A stretch of 64,000 bases of DNA from the NCBI GenBank assembly GCA_015680685.1, contig MNCI01026399.1:511392-575391 (forward strand), in the 5' to 3' direction. Both the position numbers and the translations under genes were made by a program. Every line of letters begins with the position of its first letter. The stretch's first letter is position 1. This DNA is from Gnetum montanum. Taxonomy: Eukaryota; Streptophyta; Gnetopsida; Gnetales; Gnetaceae. Positions 1 to 10,508 of the stretch are shown piece after piece. The notes below the pieces were generated by a model. The model did not search any database and was not told the DNA's origin. It worked only from the letters and a program-made list of their open reading frames with translations.

Positions 1-318
1 GGTCATGTGCGTGTCCAAGTACGGCACACTCGAATAAAGACACCGTACAATTACATTCACCACACTGCGGGTAGACACGGGAAAAAATCTAACTCTAGAG
101 GGATCAAATTGCCAAAGCTTCGCTACTCTAAAACTGGGATTCCAAACAAGGGAGAGCTGCATCTTATTTATAGATATGGTGGTGGATTGCGATATCGCGT
201 ACCCAATATCATAGGGAAGACGTAATATCGCGTATGCAATATCACGGGGGATGCGATATCGTGGTGGACGTGATATCACCTACACAATATCGCGACCTAT
301 GCGAATTGCATCTCATCA
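1..318 (-). repeat. E1 3' LTR, partial
   Basis: Positions 1-318 align with 7773-8045, the end of the 5' LTR. The inner end is TCATCA at 313-318, next to the polypurine tract. A minus-strand TATA box (CTATAAATAAG) lies at 173-163. Upstream of it (plus 185-310) is a dense array of GATATC-centred palindromes. This copy has about 45 bp more of the array than the other LTR, as expected for slippage in a short-repeat tract. Confidence 0.9.
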
Positions 319-333
319 TACCCCCACTACTAA
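319..333 (-). other. E1 polypurine tract
   Basis: On the minus strand the sequence reads AGTAGTGGGGGTA directly before the LTR terminus TGATGA. The same context (a GGACGAGTTTTT stretch, then GTGGGGGTA) precedes the 3' LTR of E3 at 42002-42014. This is the expected plus-strand primer of reverse transcription. Confidence 0.75.
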
Positions 334-489
334 ATAAAAACTCGTCCTCGAGTTACAAGGAGAACAAGCTTCATTGATTACACAGTGGATAGGTATGGGA
401 TTATTAACCGGAAAAAGAAATGGACTAATGCCGCAGTGTGGGGAGACACAACACAGAGAAAAAATACTACAACTACAAAAAGGTGGAAC

Positions 490-3276
490 TCATGTAGTTC
501 CTGGTGGTGGTGGCTCCTCCATGGGTGCTTTCCCTTTGTCACTTGCTCCAAGCTTGGAAGGTTGATGATGCTGAAGAATGGCCTGGAGCTTCTCCTCTTC
601 GGTTCGAGGATCTTGTGCCGTCCAAGCTAATGTTCCGATGTTTGACAGAGTTGGCACCTCCCATGGATAGGGTAGTTGTGGAAACATCTAATTGGCTTTG
701 ACATACCATGTTGCGAACACCCATCGTTCCTCTTCATAGGCTCTGGCTTTGTCTTTATATTCATGAAGCTCTATTAGCCGTTGAGCCAAGTCGGTTGCAA
801 CATCTTTTTGTCCCTGGTAGCTTTCTTTTACCACCGCAAGTTCAGAATTTGTGACATCTAGTTTCTCAGCCAACTTCTTGTGCTCTACAAATTCTACTTC
901 ATATTTGATATGGGTGGAAGCTACCTGCTGCTCGAGCTCTGAGCTCAGGCATCCTGCTGTTAACATGGCCAGGTTGGCATATCTAGGGTTTTCCAACTCC
1001 ATGTATTTGGTCAAGTCTTGGATCTGTAGGTCCCGGTTCTTAATTTTCGCTTGGTGGGCGAAGACGTAAGTGTCCAATATGGCCCTCCAATTAGTGTGTT
1101 GAGCACTAATGTTGTTGATTTGAGCCTTGGCCATATGGATCTCCTTTTTCAAAATTTATTTGTACATCCCCACCTGATCACAGAAATGCTCCTTTAGCTT
1201 CTCGTGTCGTTTAGCCTCATTCTGCCATGCACTGATCTCGATGGCTGATTTTTGACGAACAGCACGTACCTTCTCCATTGATAGGGTTTGATTTTCTTTA
1301 GTTAAACGGCTTACATCTCGGTTGACCCGAATGAACTGTTCTCGTAACTGATGAAAGTGTTCATCAAGAAGATTCTTTTGTTTCTCCACAGAAGTCAACT
1401 GAAGGTTATTTGCAACCAACTGCTTATTCTCTTCTTCTAAGGCCTTGAGTGCCTTAAGATGCGCATGGGTTTGAGCTTGTGCTGTGGAGGCATCCCAAGT
1501 GGCCGTGTCCTTTTCTTCTGCCACCTTCTTATTTTCTGTAATTATCTTTGTTAATTGCTTGATTCTAAAGTTGTCTAGCTGGTCTACGGGAACAAATTGC
1601 AAAGGGTCCCGCTATGCTGCTTGTTAGGCTACGAGTTGCTCTTGTAGTTTCTGCACTTCAGCTTCAGCATGCTCTGCCCTTACTTCAGATATGACCAGCT
1701 TCCCCTTTGTGGAAATGAGGTTTGATTAAATTGTTGTTACATCTTGGATGTCAAACAGAGACGTCAAAACTTGTCTTGTTTGAAGCAATTGATCTAGCGC
1801 ATTCTCATGTTTCGCAGGAGTCATTGAGGTTTCGGCAAGAGTTTGAGCATCTTGTGCTCCTGAAAGATCTGCTGGTGGCACAACAGGTACATTGAAAGAT
1901 TCTTTGATATGGTCAGCGACCACTTCAGCAACTTCCGTGGCATCTTGGTGTTGCATGACCATCACAGTGGCCCCTTCACCAGTCTCTAACTACACTTGAA
2001 AAGATGCCGCATTTCTAGAGATCTGTTGTGACCATCTGCTTTCCCCTCCTCCTGTTTGGATGGATAATTTACACCTTGTGCGATCTAGTGAAATAGTAGG
2101 CTGGTCGACATCATTGATGACATGGAAGAGATTTGTGTCATCACGACTTCCCCAACTAACCGTCTTGACAATGGCCCTAAGATGGCTCATCGACGGTCTG
2201 TAGTCTTGCAGCGGCGGCGGTTGATCCTGGCTTGTGCTGGGTCCTGCTTCTTGTTGTTGGCTAGGACCTATGGCTGGAGGTTGACTAGGTCCTGCAAGTT
2301 GAGTTGCAGGTGATCCAGTCATCTGTTCTTCTTCTTCATCTGGTCCCAACTCTTCGCTAGTGCTCTTTCTTGGAGTTGGCGTCTTTAATAACTCAACATA
2401 AGAAGCATTCTGGGCTTTTCGGAGGACGTCATTTATGTATCCTCGAATACCAGCCCGTCGGCACAATTTTCTGATAAGGCAGGGAAAAGGCAGTGCCATC
2501 TTCCCTGACTTCCGTTCTTCAAATCGCCTTAGGATCTCCTTCAAATATAGATGGGGAAGGTTAGCGTTAACCTTTCCCATCAACACTGCACATCCTCTTG
2601 CCATATACGTAGATATTCTTTTCAAATCTTTTGTGGGGAAGAGGTGATAGGTTCCAATTTTGAAATAAACCCGCTCTTTCGTCGTCAATTCTCCAAAAGT
2701 TTTATCTCTGCCATAAGCCTTCTCTAACCAATCCTTTCGCACATTAGGGTCTGATCGGGTAGATAACCGAGCAACATGGGGGCTTGAATTCGGAAGGTTT
2801 AACACTTCCAAAATTTCCTGTGTAGAAAAGTCTACTGTCACACCACAAATGTTAATTGTGGTGCCTTGCTCCTTATTGTGCCAAAATAGGTACGTTTCAC
2901 CTATGTACCAGGCACCGCACTCAGAGAGGACAGGCCATAAGGGAGACCCTTTAAGGTGATCCCTAACAGCCTTAGGAGCAAACTCTACAAAAGGTTCAAA
3001 GTTAAGCTCCACGATCACTGCAGTAATTGTGGACTTCGTATGGATAGCCTTAACACATTCTGGGGGCAACGTGAGTTGTTGTCCCGGTTTAGGTGCAGCA
3101 GCAGTTCCTCTTTCTGCTTGCCTGGACCGTCTTGTAGGAGGTTCTTCTTGATGGATGCTGAATGACTGTACCTCCTATTTTTCATGTTGTCCGGCAGGGA
3201 CTCATCTTCCACCTCTCCGAGGTTGTTTTGCTCCACCTTGAACAGGACCCTCTCACTGTGCATGTTTCGGGGTCAT
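490..3276 (-). pseudogene. E1 ORF3: plant-transposon-protein-like domain plus coiled coil
   Basis: From the ATG at 3276 to the stop at 490 there is one frame of about 928 codons, with in-frame stops near codons 8, 25 and 34 and near 1990, 1726, 1156 and 688, but no frameshift. The segment 3069-2400 carries motifs such as FGELTTKERVYFKIGTYHLF and resembles the Pfam 'putative plant transposon protein' domain (judged from memory). A Pro/Gln-rich linker with acidic patches follows. The segment 1965-690 is long, heptad-like and rich in K, E, Q and L, typical of a coiled coil; the protein ends in EPPPPGTT. E3 ORF3 aligns along the whole length. I see no signal peptide or membrane segment, so this is not an envelope glycoprotein despite its env position. 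The start choice rests on the abutting splice acceptor and on E3. Confidence 0.8.
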
Positions 3277-3579
3277 CTACAATCACACAGTCCAAATGCT
3301 AGTAAGGTTGTTTTCAAAGTTAAGTTATACCTTACTACCTACCTTTAATTAAATATCTTATGTTATCATGTAATTGTGCCCAAAAATTATAATAATGGGT
3401 CCTATGACTTAGGTGGATTTCATTTTAATCTCTCGGTGTACCTAAGGTCATATGATTTTTGGCACAATTTTTCTAAATGTTAGTATTAATTACCCTAATT
3501 GATGTCCTTTGGGCGATGAAAAATTTCAAAAAAATTAGACACTTTTCGGCAAGGGTCTCCCCACGACTAAACTGAACAC
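3277..3579 (-). other. Putative intron upstream of E1 ORF3
   Basis: On the minus strand the segment ends in TGTGTGATTGTAG directly before the ATG at 3276. The upstream edge is GTGTTCAG at 3579, aligned with the better donor GAG/GTATGC of E3 and with GAG/GTTCAC of E2. All three are followed by a shared TTAGTC(G/A)T(T)GGGG block. The E1 donor is weak and may be mutated. The intron is inferred; there are no transcript data. Confidence 0.5.
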
Positions 3580-3740
3580 TTTGGGTTCAAGCAAGTTCAA
3601 ACGGAATTAAAATCGGAGCACCAGCACGTGAGATATGAGTGAAAAAGTGAGGGTCACGCAATCGCAAGTCATAGAGAAAAATTTCAAAAATTCCCCCCGC
3701 GTAAATGGAAAAATGATGCTAAGTGTTGCAGCGGGGGTTC

Positions 3741-3840
3741 CTATTTATAGAAAAATAGGACACGATATCGCGTATGGTACATTGCGTAAGCGATATCATG
3801 TGGGATGCAATATCGCATACGCGATATCTCGTCCCTAGTG
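3741..3840 (-). promoter_or_regulatory. Internal LTR-like promoter of E1 ORF3
   Basis: A TATA box (CTATAAATAG, 3750-3741, minus) is followed upstream by GATATC-centred palindromes at 3765-3830. Order, spacing and sequence match the E1 LTR, where TATTTATAG is followed by gcgatatcgcgta units at 165-300. This is a second copy of the U3 core, about 0.47 kb before the ORF3 ATG and far from either LTR. Confidence 0.65.
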
Positions 3841-5216
3841 ATGTGGGACACATGAAAAATACCAAAATTTTAAGGATTTTCTTGAAATTGATGGTGTAAA
3901 ATGAGGACATGGGCAAGTATGAAGATATCCTAGGGTAATTTTATTAATTCAAGAGGCACCTGCAATGATAATGATGTGAATTTAGCAATTAAAAATTTGG
4001 CAGTTATGAAGACAAGGAAATGTAATGGTACATTGGAATGTTAAAATTTTGAGGGATAATAAAAGGGAAAGAAAATGATGAAAAATTAAGCTGAGGGTAA
4101 GAAAATTTTGTGTTTGAGCTAGATAATTAGTGAAGATTATGAAAAATTACATAAGTGGGTCCTCCCCAAAGCAGGTTTCAACCTATTATGCCCTTGTGTA
4201 ACCACACTTAAAGTGTCCGTGGGCACTAGAAGGGTTAAATATAATCCGCACTAACTCCACAAAACACACACATGTAAATATCACTGAAAGGAGATGAAAA
4301 TTCTATGCTACACGGGACACGAGCTACAATTACACGAATAGTGAGATGAGACGAAGTATAGAAAGGGATCGTAGAGATTGGGACATGAGGTATATGACCC
4401 AAGGCACAATGAATCCTACGTGAAAAGCATGATTAAGGTGTCATTATCCCATCATTCCAAGATGAGGATCAAGTCCATCCTTCTAATCAGTGACATCGCA
4501 TTGTTTCATCCCATGGTGAACAACTATGAGAGTACCATAACAACAAGGCGTACGATCACTTGGCGTTTAGTACAAGGGAGGAGTGATTTTTGTTTTATGG
4601 CACTTCCTTTTTCTTTTCTCTCTCTCTTTTTTTTTTTTCACTTTACTAAATCTAGAGAAGCCACCAACCTTTAGGCATGGGTGCATGTCTTTCCAGTGGG
4701 ACCCCCTAGAACAGCTTTTGAATTTTGAGTGCCCTTTTGATTACTCTTACTCCCATTTTTCATTAGATCTACAAGGATCTTAGTACAACCATATTGCATG
4801 ATAACTTCCACAGGCATCACCAAAGAGAATCCACAAGTCCCCTTGATGTCACACCCTAATCATTCCCTCTTGGTCCATCCTTCTTCATTCCGGGTACAAT
4901 GAACACAAAATTAATTTTAAGTTTAGAAATTTCAAGAATATCACTGTACCCTCGAACAGAACCTCTTATTTATAGAGTGGATGAGTGGGTGTAATGGGCT
5001 CACTATTCCAAATAATTGACTACTCATGACTTAATAACATAAAACACACCTCAGCTAATGATCCACATGAGTGTTTTATTTGTAGATGAGATTACTTAGA
5101 CAAACATGAAAATACAAGTACACAAAAAGATAAAACAAAAAGTTGAAAAATGAAAAACTGAAAAACAAAAAGTTGTAAAATCAAAGAAAATGAAAAATAT
5201 TTATAAATCCTTCTTG
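3841..5216 (-). other. E1 non-coding spacer between gag and ORF3
   Basis: No supported coding frame. It shares blocks with the post-pol spacers of E2 and E6, notably CCTGCTTTGGGGAGGACCCA (minus, about 4172-4153) and a block around 4840-4890 (cacaccctaatcattccctc on plus). Near the gag stop it is rich in aaaaacaaaa on the plus strand (5100-5200), as in E2 at 12080-12210 and in E6. A T-rich tract lies at 4615-4640. Confidence 0.6.
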
Positions 5217-7199
5217 TTATTGAAATGGGGGATATCCCCCATAACTAAACGGTTGAGTATGACAAGGATTAATAAATGAAAAATAAGGATTCTTGCATGT
5301 TGGAAATATTGAAACTGGTCCATACTTATCCCCTTGGATTTCACACACTTCATAATAAGCATAGTGGGGCACTTCATACAATGTAGTTCCCGGATAACGA
5401 GTTGACCCACTATGATGTTTAGGACCATTAGATGGTATGCAAGGATTAGGATGATGCCTCCCATGGTTGTGTTCATTGGGCTGTATGATTGTTGGAGTGT
5501 TAGTTGGTGGCCCTGATGAAGTTACATGAGGCGTTGGGTTCGAAGGTAAGGGTGCACCACAGTGTGGGACTTGTGTTGAGTTGGAAGGTGCAGTGGCCTT
5601 TGAATTGTGTTGTCCCTTCTTACGGCTTTGTTTAAAGAAAGGACACCTTTGATGTTGAGGAGGCCTTTCACTGCTGTTAGTAGCAGTAGCACAAGTGTTG
5701 TTTGTGGGTTGTTGCTATGGCACAAACACCTTAGGAATAGTTGGTGGCATTGTGAAAGGAGGGAAAGGATAAGAATGTTGAAAGTCAGGAGGAATGTAAG
5801 GTGCACAAGGTGGTGGCTGTGTTGGAGGTATGGGCTGATAGTATTGTGGAGAATGGTATTGTGGTGAGATAGAGTATGTTGGCCCAGTTGAAGAAATAGG
5901 ATGTTGAACATGATAAGCATTTAGATTCAGATAATATGAAGGGTGCCTCCAGTCTAAGGGTAGATTCCCCCACGACTGGGATTGTTGCCACTGTGATCGA
6001 ACACAGTATCTCTGTATGAACTCTGGATGTAACGTGTTTCCCCAATGCTCATGTAGATGTAACAAGATTGGGCATTGGCCTTTGGGGTGATCATACAGGC
6101 ATATGTTGCATTCATATGTAGGATTGGTAGTTGAGCACTTATTACCTTCATTCTTTTTCTCTGAATGTCTATTGTTTTGTCATGCCTCTTGGGTTGTGAA
6201 AACTCTATCTCCAATGATGTTGATATATTCTCCACACTTTTGATTTATCCATTCCAACATCTTATTGATCTTTGCCTCAGCTTCTTCTAACGATTGTTGT
6301 ATTGACAAAGATGATGTTTCCACCTTGAGATTTGTTGATTTCTCCTTTTTATGATCATGGACCTTTGTTAAGTTGAAATTTTGGTCTCGTTGATGTTTTT
6401 CAACACTCTCCCATGTAGCTATTTCTCCTTCTTCTTTTGCTACCCTCTGAATAAGCTCTTGGATTTGATGGGTTCGTAGGGCATATAGTTGACCTTGAAC
6501 ATACGTTCATAAGGTCTCTCTTGTTTCATTACATAGCCCATCAATGATATGGTACATTAGCCTTTCCTCAGAAAACCCATGGCCTGGACAGTTATTTAAC
6601 AATGCATAATATCTTTCTAGGGCCATGTCCAAGGGTTCATGTTTTTCTTGTTTCCATCCTTGGATTTGTTTCCTCAAGGTCGACACTCTTGCATAGGTTT
6701 GATATTTTTCGTTAAAGACTTCTACCATTGTTGACCAGCGTCGTATCGAGTTTGGTTTTAACGATCTATACCATACTTTAGCTTGGTCAACGAGTGTCAT
6801 AGGAAAGAGCTTAAGTTTTTGCCAACCATTATCAATGTTATTCCATGTGCAGGCATCGTAGAAGGCTAGTAAGTGTTGTTGCGGATCTAAGTCATAGCCT
6901 CCTGAAAATTTTGGAAAGTTGTTTAAATTGAGCCTGGGTAGTTGGCTCTCTTTACGATGCCTACGTGAGATTCGAACAGCCTCTTGTATTTGCGTTAATC
7001 TTGTAGTGGCCAGTGGGGGTTCATCGTCATCGGGTAAGTTAGGCTTTAGTGTGTTGTGATGACGTTGTTTTTGTTCATTTTTATAGGAAACTCCCACTTC
7101 AGGTTGTATACTCCAGTCTTCATCGTCATATAGCTCATTGGTTCTCCAATGAACTTCCTCACTAAGTATGGCTTTATTATCATCTTGTAGGAGAGGCAT
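5217..7199 (-). pseudogene. E1 Gag (short form)
   Basis: One frame of 660 codons runs from the ATG at 7199 to TAA at 5219-5217, with internal stops near 6507, about 6180 and 5717 and no frameshift. The retrotransposon Gag core spans about codons 90-230 (KLFPMTLVDQAKVWYRSL, then STLRKQIQGWKQEKHEPLD). A zinc-knuckle-like motif, CNICLYDHPKGQC, has spacing CX2CX3HX4C. A long Pro/Tyr/Gln-rich tail follows (about 5980-5220), ending YGGYPPFQ. The N-terminal domain and His/Ser/Arg linker found in E2, E3 and E4 are absent, and the leader from PBS to ATG is short (about 115 bp), so this seems a different Gag form and not a truncation. Gag would form the particle that packages the RNA. Confidence 0.82.
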
Positions 7200-7313
7200 T
7201 GTTGTTTGTGAATTTAGGTGTGACTTTTAATAATTACTTCTTTCTAAGAGATATATCATTAAGTCCTTTACAATGACCTTGTATGATATAACTAATCTAG
7301 ATAACTAGCACCA

Positions 7314-7331
7314 TCCTCGGCAACGACGCCA
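7314..7331 (-). other. E1 primer-binding site (tRNA-Asp type)
   Basis: On the plus strand tcctcggcaacgacgcca differs at two transition sites from the 3' end of plant tRNA-Asp(GTC), tccccggcaacggcgcca (from memory). It lies one base from the LTR end, as in the sister elements. Confidence 0.85.
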
Positions 7332-7332
7332 A

Positions 7333-8045
7333 TGATGAGTGACGAGGTATCCCTACACTCAACCATACGAAATGAGCATCGCACGGGCGATCTAGTCGAA
7401 CTCCGCAGATGGACTAGTTGTGGCACCTAGACAGTTATCCTTAGGTCGAATTTCGCTATCTTCCCACTTGGACTACTATTATATTTGTCACGTATGGTTT
7501 AGTCTAAATGAGGTGTATGATGTGTTCCTAATCTATGCTACTCTTGAAGGCAGTGGAAAATAATATTTAACTAAGCTAAACTAGGAGGAAAAGGGTAAGA
7601 AAATATAATCTAGCCTAAGTGCGACGAGCAACCGATGCCTTGATCAACCGTACACATCTTGGACCTTGTGCACGACTACCACTGGGACTACCAAGNAACA
7701 TTAAATAAATAAAAAATAAATAAATAACAAAGTGAATGTTGTAATGATGAAGTAATCTCGATCTTTATTGCCGGTCATGTGCGTGTCCAAGTACGGCACA
7801 CTCGAATAAAGACACCGTACAATTACATTCACCACACTGCGGGCAGACACAGGAAAAAATCTAACTCTGGAGGGATCAAACTGCCAGAGCTTCACTACTC
7901 TAAAATTGGGATTCCAAACAAGGGAGAGCCGTGTCTTATTTATAGATATGGCAGCGGACTATGATATTGTGTAAGCGATATCGTAGGGAAGACGCAATAT
8001 CGCAGGGGATGCGATATCGCGGCCTATGCGAATCGCATCTCATTA
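7333..8045 (-). repeat. E1 5' LTR
   Basis: It starts TGATGAG at 7333 and ends at 8045, with a mutated CA (tcatta). TATA box CTATAAATAAG at 7945-7935 (minus), GATATC array at 7965-8030. The segment 7333-7480 is clearly related to the E2 and E3 LTR ends (ccctacactcaaccatac). A single N at 7696 stands where the E2 LTR has roughly 100 bp more. Confidence 0.88.
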
Positions 8046-8785
8046 GCAAAGAACTAAATCTTCACAAGAGATGTCCCAACTTCAAATGAGACTTCTTTTC
8101 TAAGAAGAAGATGTCTCTATGGATATGTCATAATGGTGACAGAGACATTCCAGAGGAGACATCTCACAAGCAAAGGAGATGTCTCATCTCTAGAGGAGAC
8201 ATTTCATACCCAAGGGAGATGTCTCACTTACAAGCCAAAGTTGATTGTAAGACATCTTGAAAATCCTTGAGACAATCCATAAAACTAGGGAAACTTTTGA
8301 ATTGATAATTTCAAGTTGGGAAATAGACAAGAAAAGCCATGAAAAGATGGACATAGCTAGAAATATTTGAGATGAGCTTGAGAAATGTTTCTAGGGTTTT
8401 TTTTTTCATTATTTTTCAATAAATTATATGGTTGTATCATGAGATGAGATGAGAATGACATGAGAGAACATTTGTAAGAATGCATGACTATGTATGCAAC
8501 TCTTGGATCAATCATGTGTGTTTGGCCTTGGTGTCTCTTATGTGCATTATTTGTTTAATCTCAGCCTTGTATTTGTGGGAGAGATATCATTCGGTTATGT
8601 TTTGCATTAAGAATAATCATTGTGTGATTGTAGAGGCTTATGCTTTGTAATATCATTAAGTATTTATGATTAGATTACATTGTTGTGGGTTGCAAAATCT
8701 TGTTGTAATATTCTTTACATTAATTAATAATACCTAGTTTTCTTATTTTCTAACATCTTGATTATTTGTTATAATATCTAGATTT
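8046..8785. repeat. LTR-like repeat with GAGATGTCTC motifs
   Basis: No coding frame. About ten imperfect copies of agatgtctc / gagacatctc occur at 8068-8265, followed by AT-rich sequence with a TTGTAATATTC-like stretch. The same motif style occurs in the probable solo LTR at 23654-24736 (about 23880-24030). It separates E1 from the ORF3 remains of E6, so it is probably a truncated LTR inserted in E6 ORF3 and then cut by E1. Family and limits are uncertain. Confidence 0.35.
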
Positions 8786-8789
8786 AGTG

Positions 8790-9753
8790 GGATTTAAAGG
8801 TTAAAATAAATAGAGTAAACTTACTCTAATTTTTTCTCTACCAATTGGATTTTCTTTTCATTTATTTCCTTTTTCATATCCACTTGGTCCTTGTAGTAAA
8901 TTTTGAGTTTCTCATACTTCAAGGCCTTTTTGTTCTTGGTGGTAATATTCATGGTTGATTGTTGCCTAATGGAGTTGGATTTGACAAGTAGGCTCTACGT
9001 TATGCAACTTCAGCTATCAAATGTTGATTAAGTGGGGTGGATTCCTAAAGGTGTACCTAAATGATAATGATCTTTCTCCTTATTTTCATGACTACTAACT
9101 AGATAGAAGTGATGTCATTGGGAAGGTTGGAGACATTATGAAGTAATGGCTTGGTGCCCAATAGTCTTTCCAACATCTTCATGTGTTGGATGGTACTTAT
9201 TCCCCTTGATTAGATTCATGCAAATATTTGAGTTTCTATCATAGTAATGAAGTCTAGTATTGATGCCATATGAACTCTTAAAATTTCTCTTGTTCTATTT
9301 GCCTCAACCTCTACTACTAATTCTTACCCTTGTCTTAGCATTACAATGGTTGACTCCTTCCTCTTCTTCAAGCATCATGGAGAAGGTTGCAGCGTTACCC
9401 AAAATATCTAGTAGTTTCTTAATAGATAGAGATACTTTAATACTTTTAGTTGAAGGGTTGAATTGCATAGTGGATTGGTTTTATTATGCTATGAACAAAT
9501 TGGAGATGTCATCCTATTCCATACTAATAGTCTTTCCACCTTTATTAAGATGACTTTTTGTAGGATAATCGTCTTCCAATCCTCCTATAGGTGCTTGATG
9601 AAGTTATTCTTATTGTCGAGCTCTTGCTCCAAGACCTAAGATTTTAACAATTTCTTACATATCTAATGGTGGAGGTGTAACATCCTCTTTGTGTCTTAAT
9701 AATGACTTCTCTTTCATCATATCCTTTCATGATGTCATTATGGGTTTTTGAAG
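8790..9753 (-). pseudogene. E6 ORF3, C-terminal half
   Basis: Read on the minus strand, 9750-9560 aligns with the Pro-rich linker of E3 ORF3, about 9480-9300 with E3 40170-40300 (ctgctaccttcttggtatgc in E3), and 9010-8830 with the E3 coiled coil (peptide KALKYEKLKIYYKDQVDMKK against EALKFERVKNRYRDQVGLQK). It is badly decayed. The 5' half of the gene resumes at 19471, on the other side of E2. The plus-strand ORF at 9260-9553 is antisense to it. Confidence 0.7.
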
Positions 9754-9758
9754 GACAT

Positions 9759-10508
9759 TGATGAGTGGTGAGGTACCCCTACACTCAACCATACAAATAC
9801 GAGCATTACACACGTGATCCGGTCGAGCTCTGCAGACTAAGTACCTACACGCGTCATGGAACACTTAAGGTTAATCATTTGTTATCTTCCCAGACTTATT
9901 TGTAGTTGTTACGGTTGTATGGTTAAGTAAGTCTGAGGTATGTAATTTTTATAGTTTTTTATGTTTTATCTCCTATGCTAATAAGGTGAAGGGTGAAGAG
10001 ACTAATTGACTAACTTTAACTAACTAACTAAGCCTTAATTAACCTAGCATCAGCATCCATTCCCACTTACCGTTCACACCCTGAACCAATGCAACCTTGG
10101 TTACCAAACACTATTTGTTACTGGGATCACCAAGCATAACCCACGTGCTTGAAGCGGTCGTACTGAGGCACTTAATGAGGAGAGAAGGGTTGAGAGATTT
10201 AATTAACTAATAAAGCTATTAAATGACAAAAAATAAATAATAGTAAATAAAATCCTAATTAGCCTATTCCATGCACTGCAAGGTTTATCCAAGAAGTTCG
10301 TCTTTATTTCCGTACACAAACTTGTGTTCAGGTATAATATTTGCTCAAATAAATATCCGTTCACTTTGGAGTTCCTACTGTGGACACATGGAAATTATTC
10401 TATCTCTGGAGAGGTAAAACTGCTAGAGTTTCTTTACGGTCTAGGCCTAAACTGTGGAACAAGGAAGAGCCGCCTCTTATTTATAGACTTGGTGGTACAC
10501 TGTGATAT
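9759..10508 (-). repeat. E2 3' LTR, truncated
   Basis: It matches 18604-19355 of the other LTR (tgatgag...ggtacccctacactcaac). TATA box CTATAAATAAG at 10486-10476 (minus). The match ends at gtgatatag near 10508, so the palindrome array and the inner LTR terminus are lost. The polypurine tract is therefore also missing. Confidence 0.88.

Larger units (their letters stand above)
1..8045 (-). mobile_element. E1: Athila-type Ty3 retrotransposon with gag and ORF3 but no pol
   Basis: In element order it reads 5' LTR (8045-7333), tRNA-Asp PBS (7331-7314), gag (7199-5217), non-coding spacer, internal promoter (3840-3741), ORF3 (3276-490), polypurine tract and 3' LTR (318-1, cut by the window edge). 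The two LTRs match from position 1 / 7773 onward. No PR, RT, RH or IN is found between the gag stop and ORF3. In E2 this interval holds the whole pol. Both genes keep one reading frame each, broken only by stop codons. E1 looks like a non-autonomous relative of E2, E3, E4 and E6 that would need their enzymes. The right flank begins gcaaa; the matching left flank lies outside the window, so the TSD cannot be tested. Confidence 0.88.

Noticed and set aside
7-225. ORF of 72 codons, repeated at 7779-7964
   Set aside because: It lies within the E1 LTRs, antisense to the element, and appears twice only because the LTR does.
185-310. Regular palindromic repeats resembling a CRISPR array
   Set aside because: Units vary in spacing and sequence, have no constant-length spacers, and lie in the U3 of a plant retrotransposon LTR.
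490-3276. ORF3 as a retroviral envelope gene
   Set aside because: It is in the env position, but there is no signal peptide, membrane segment or glycoprotein-like Cys pattern; the C-terminal half is a coiled coil.
9260-9553. 97-codon plus-strand ORF with hydrophobic stretches
   Set aside because: It is antisense to E6 ORF3, which aligns with E3 on the minus strand over the same bases.
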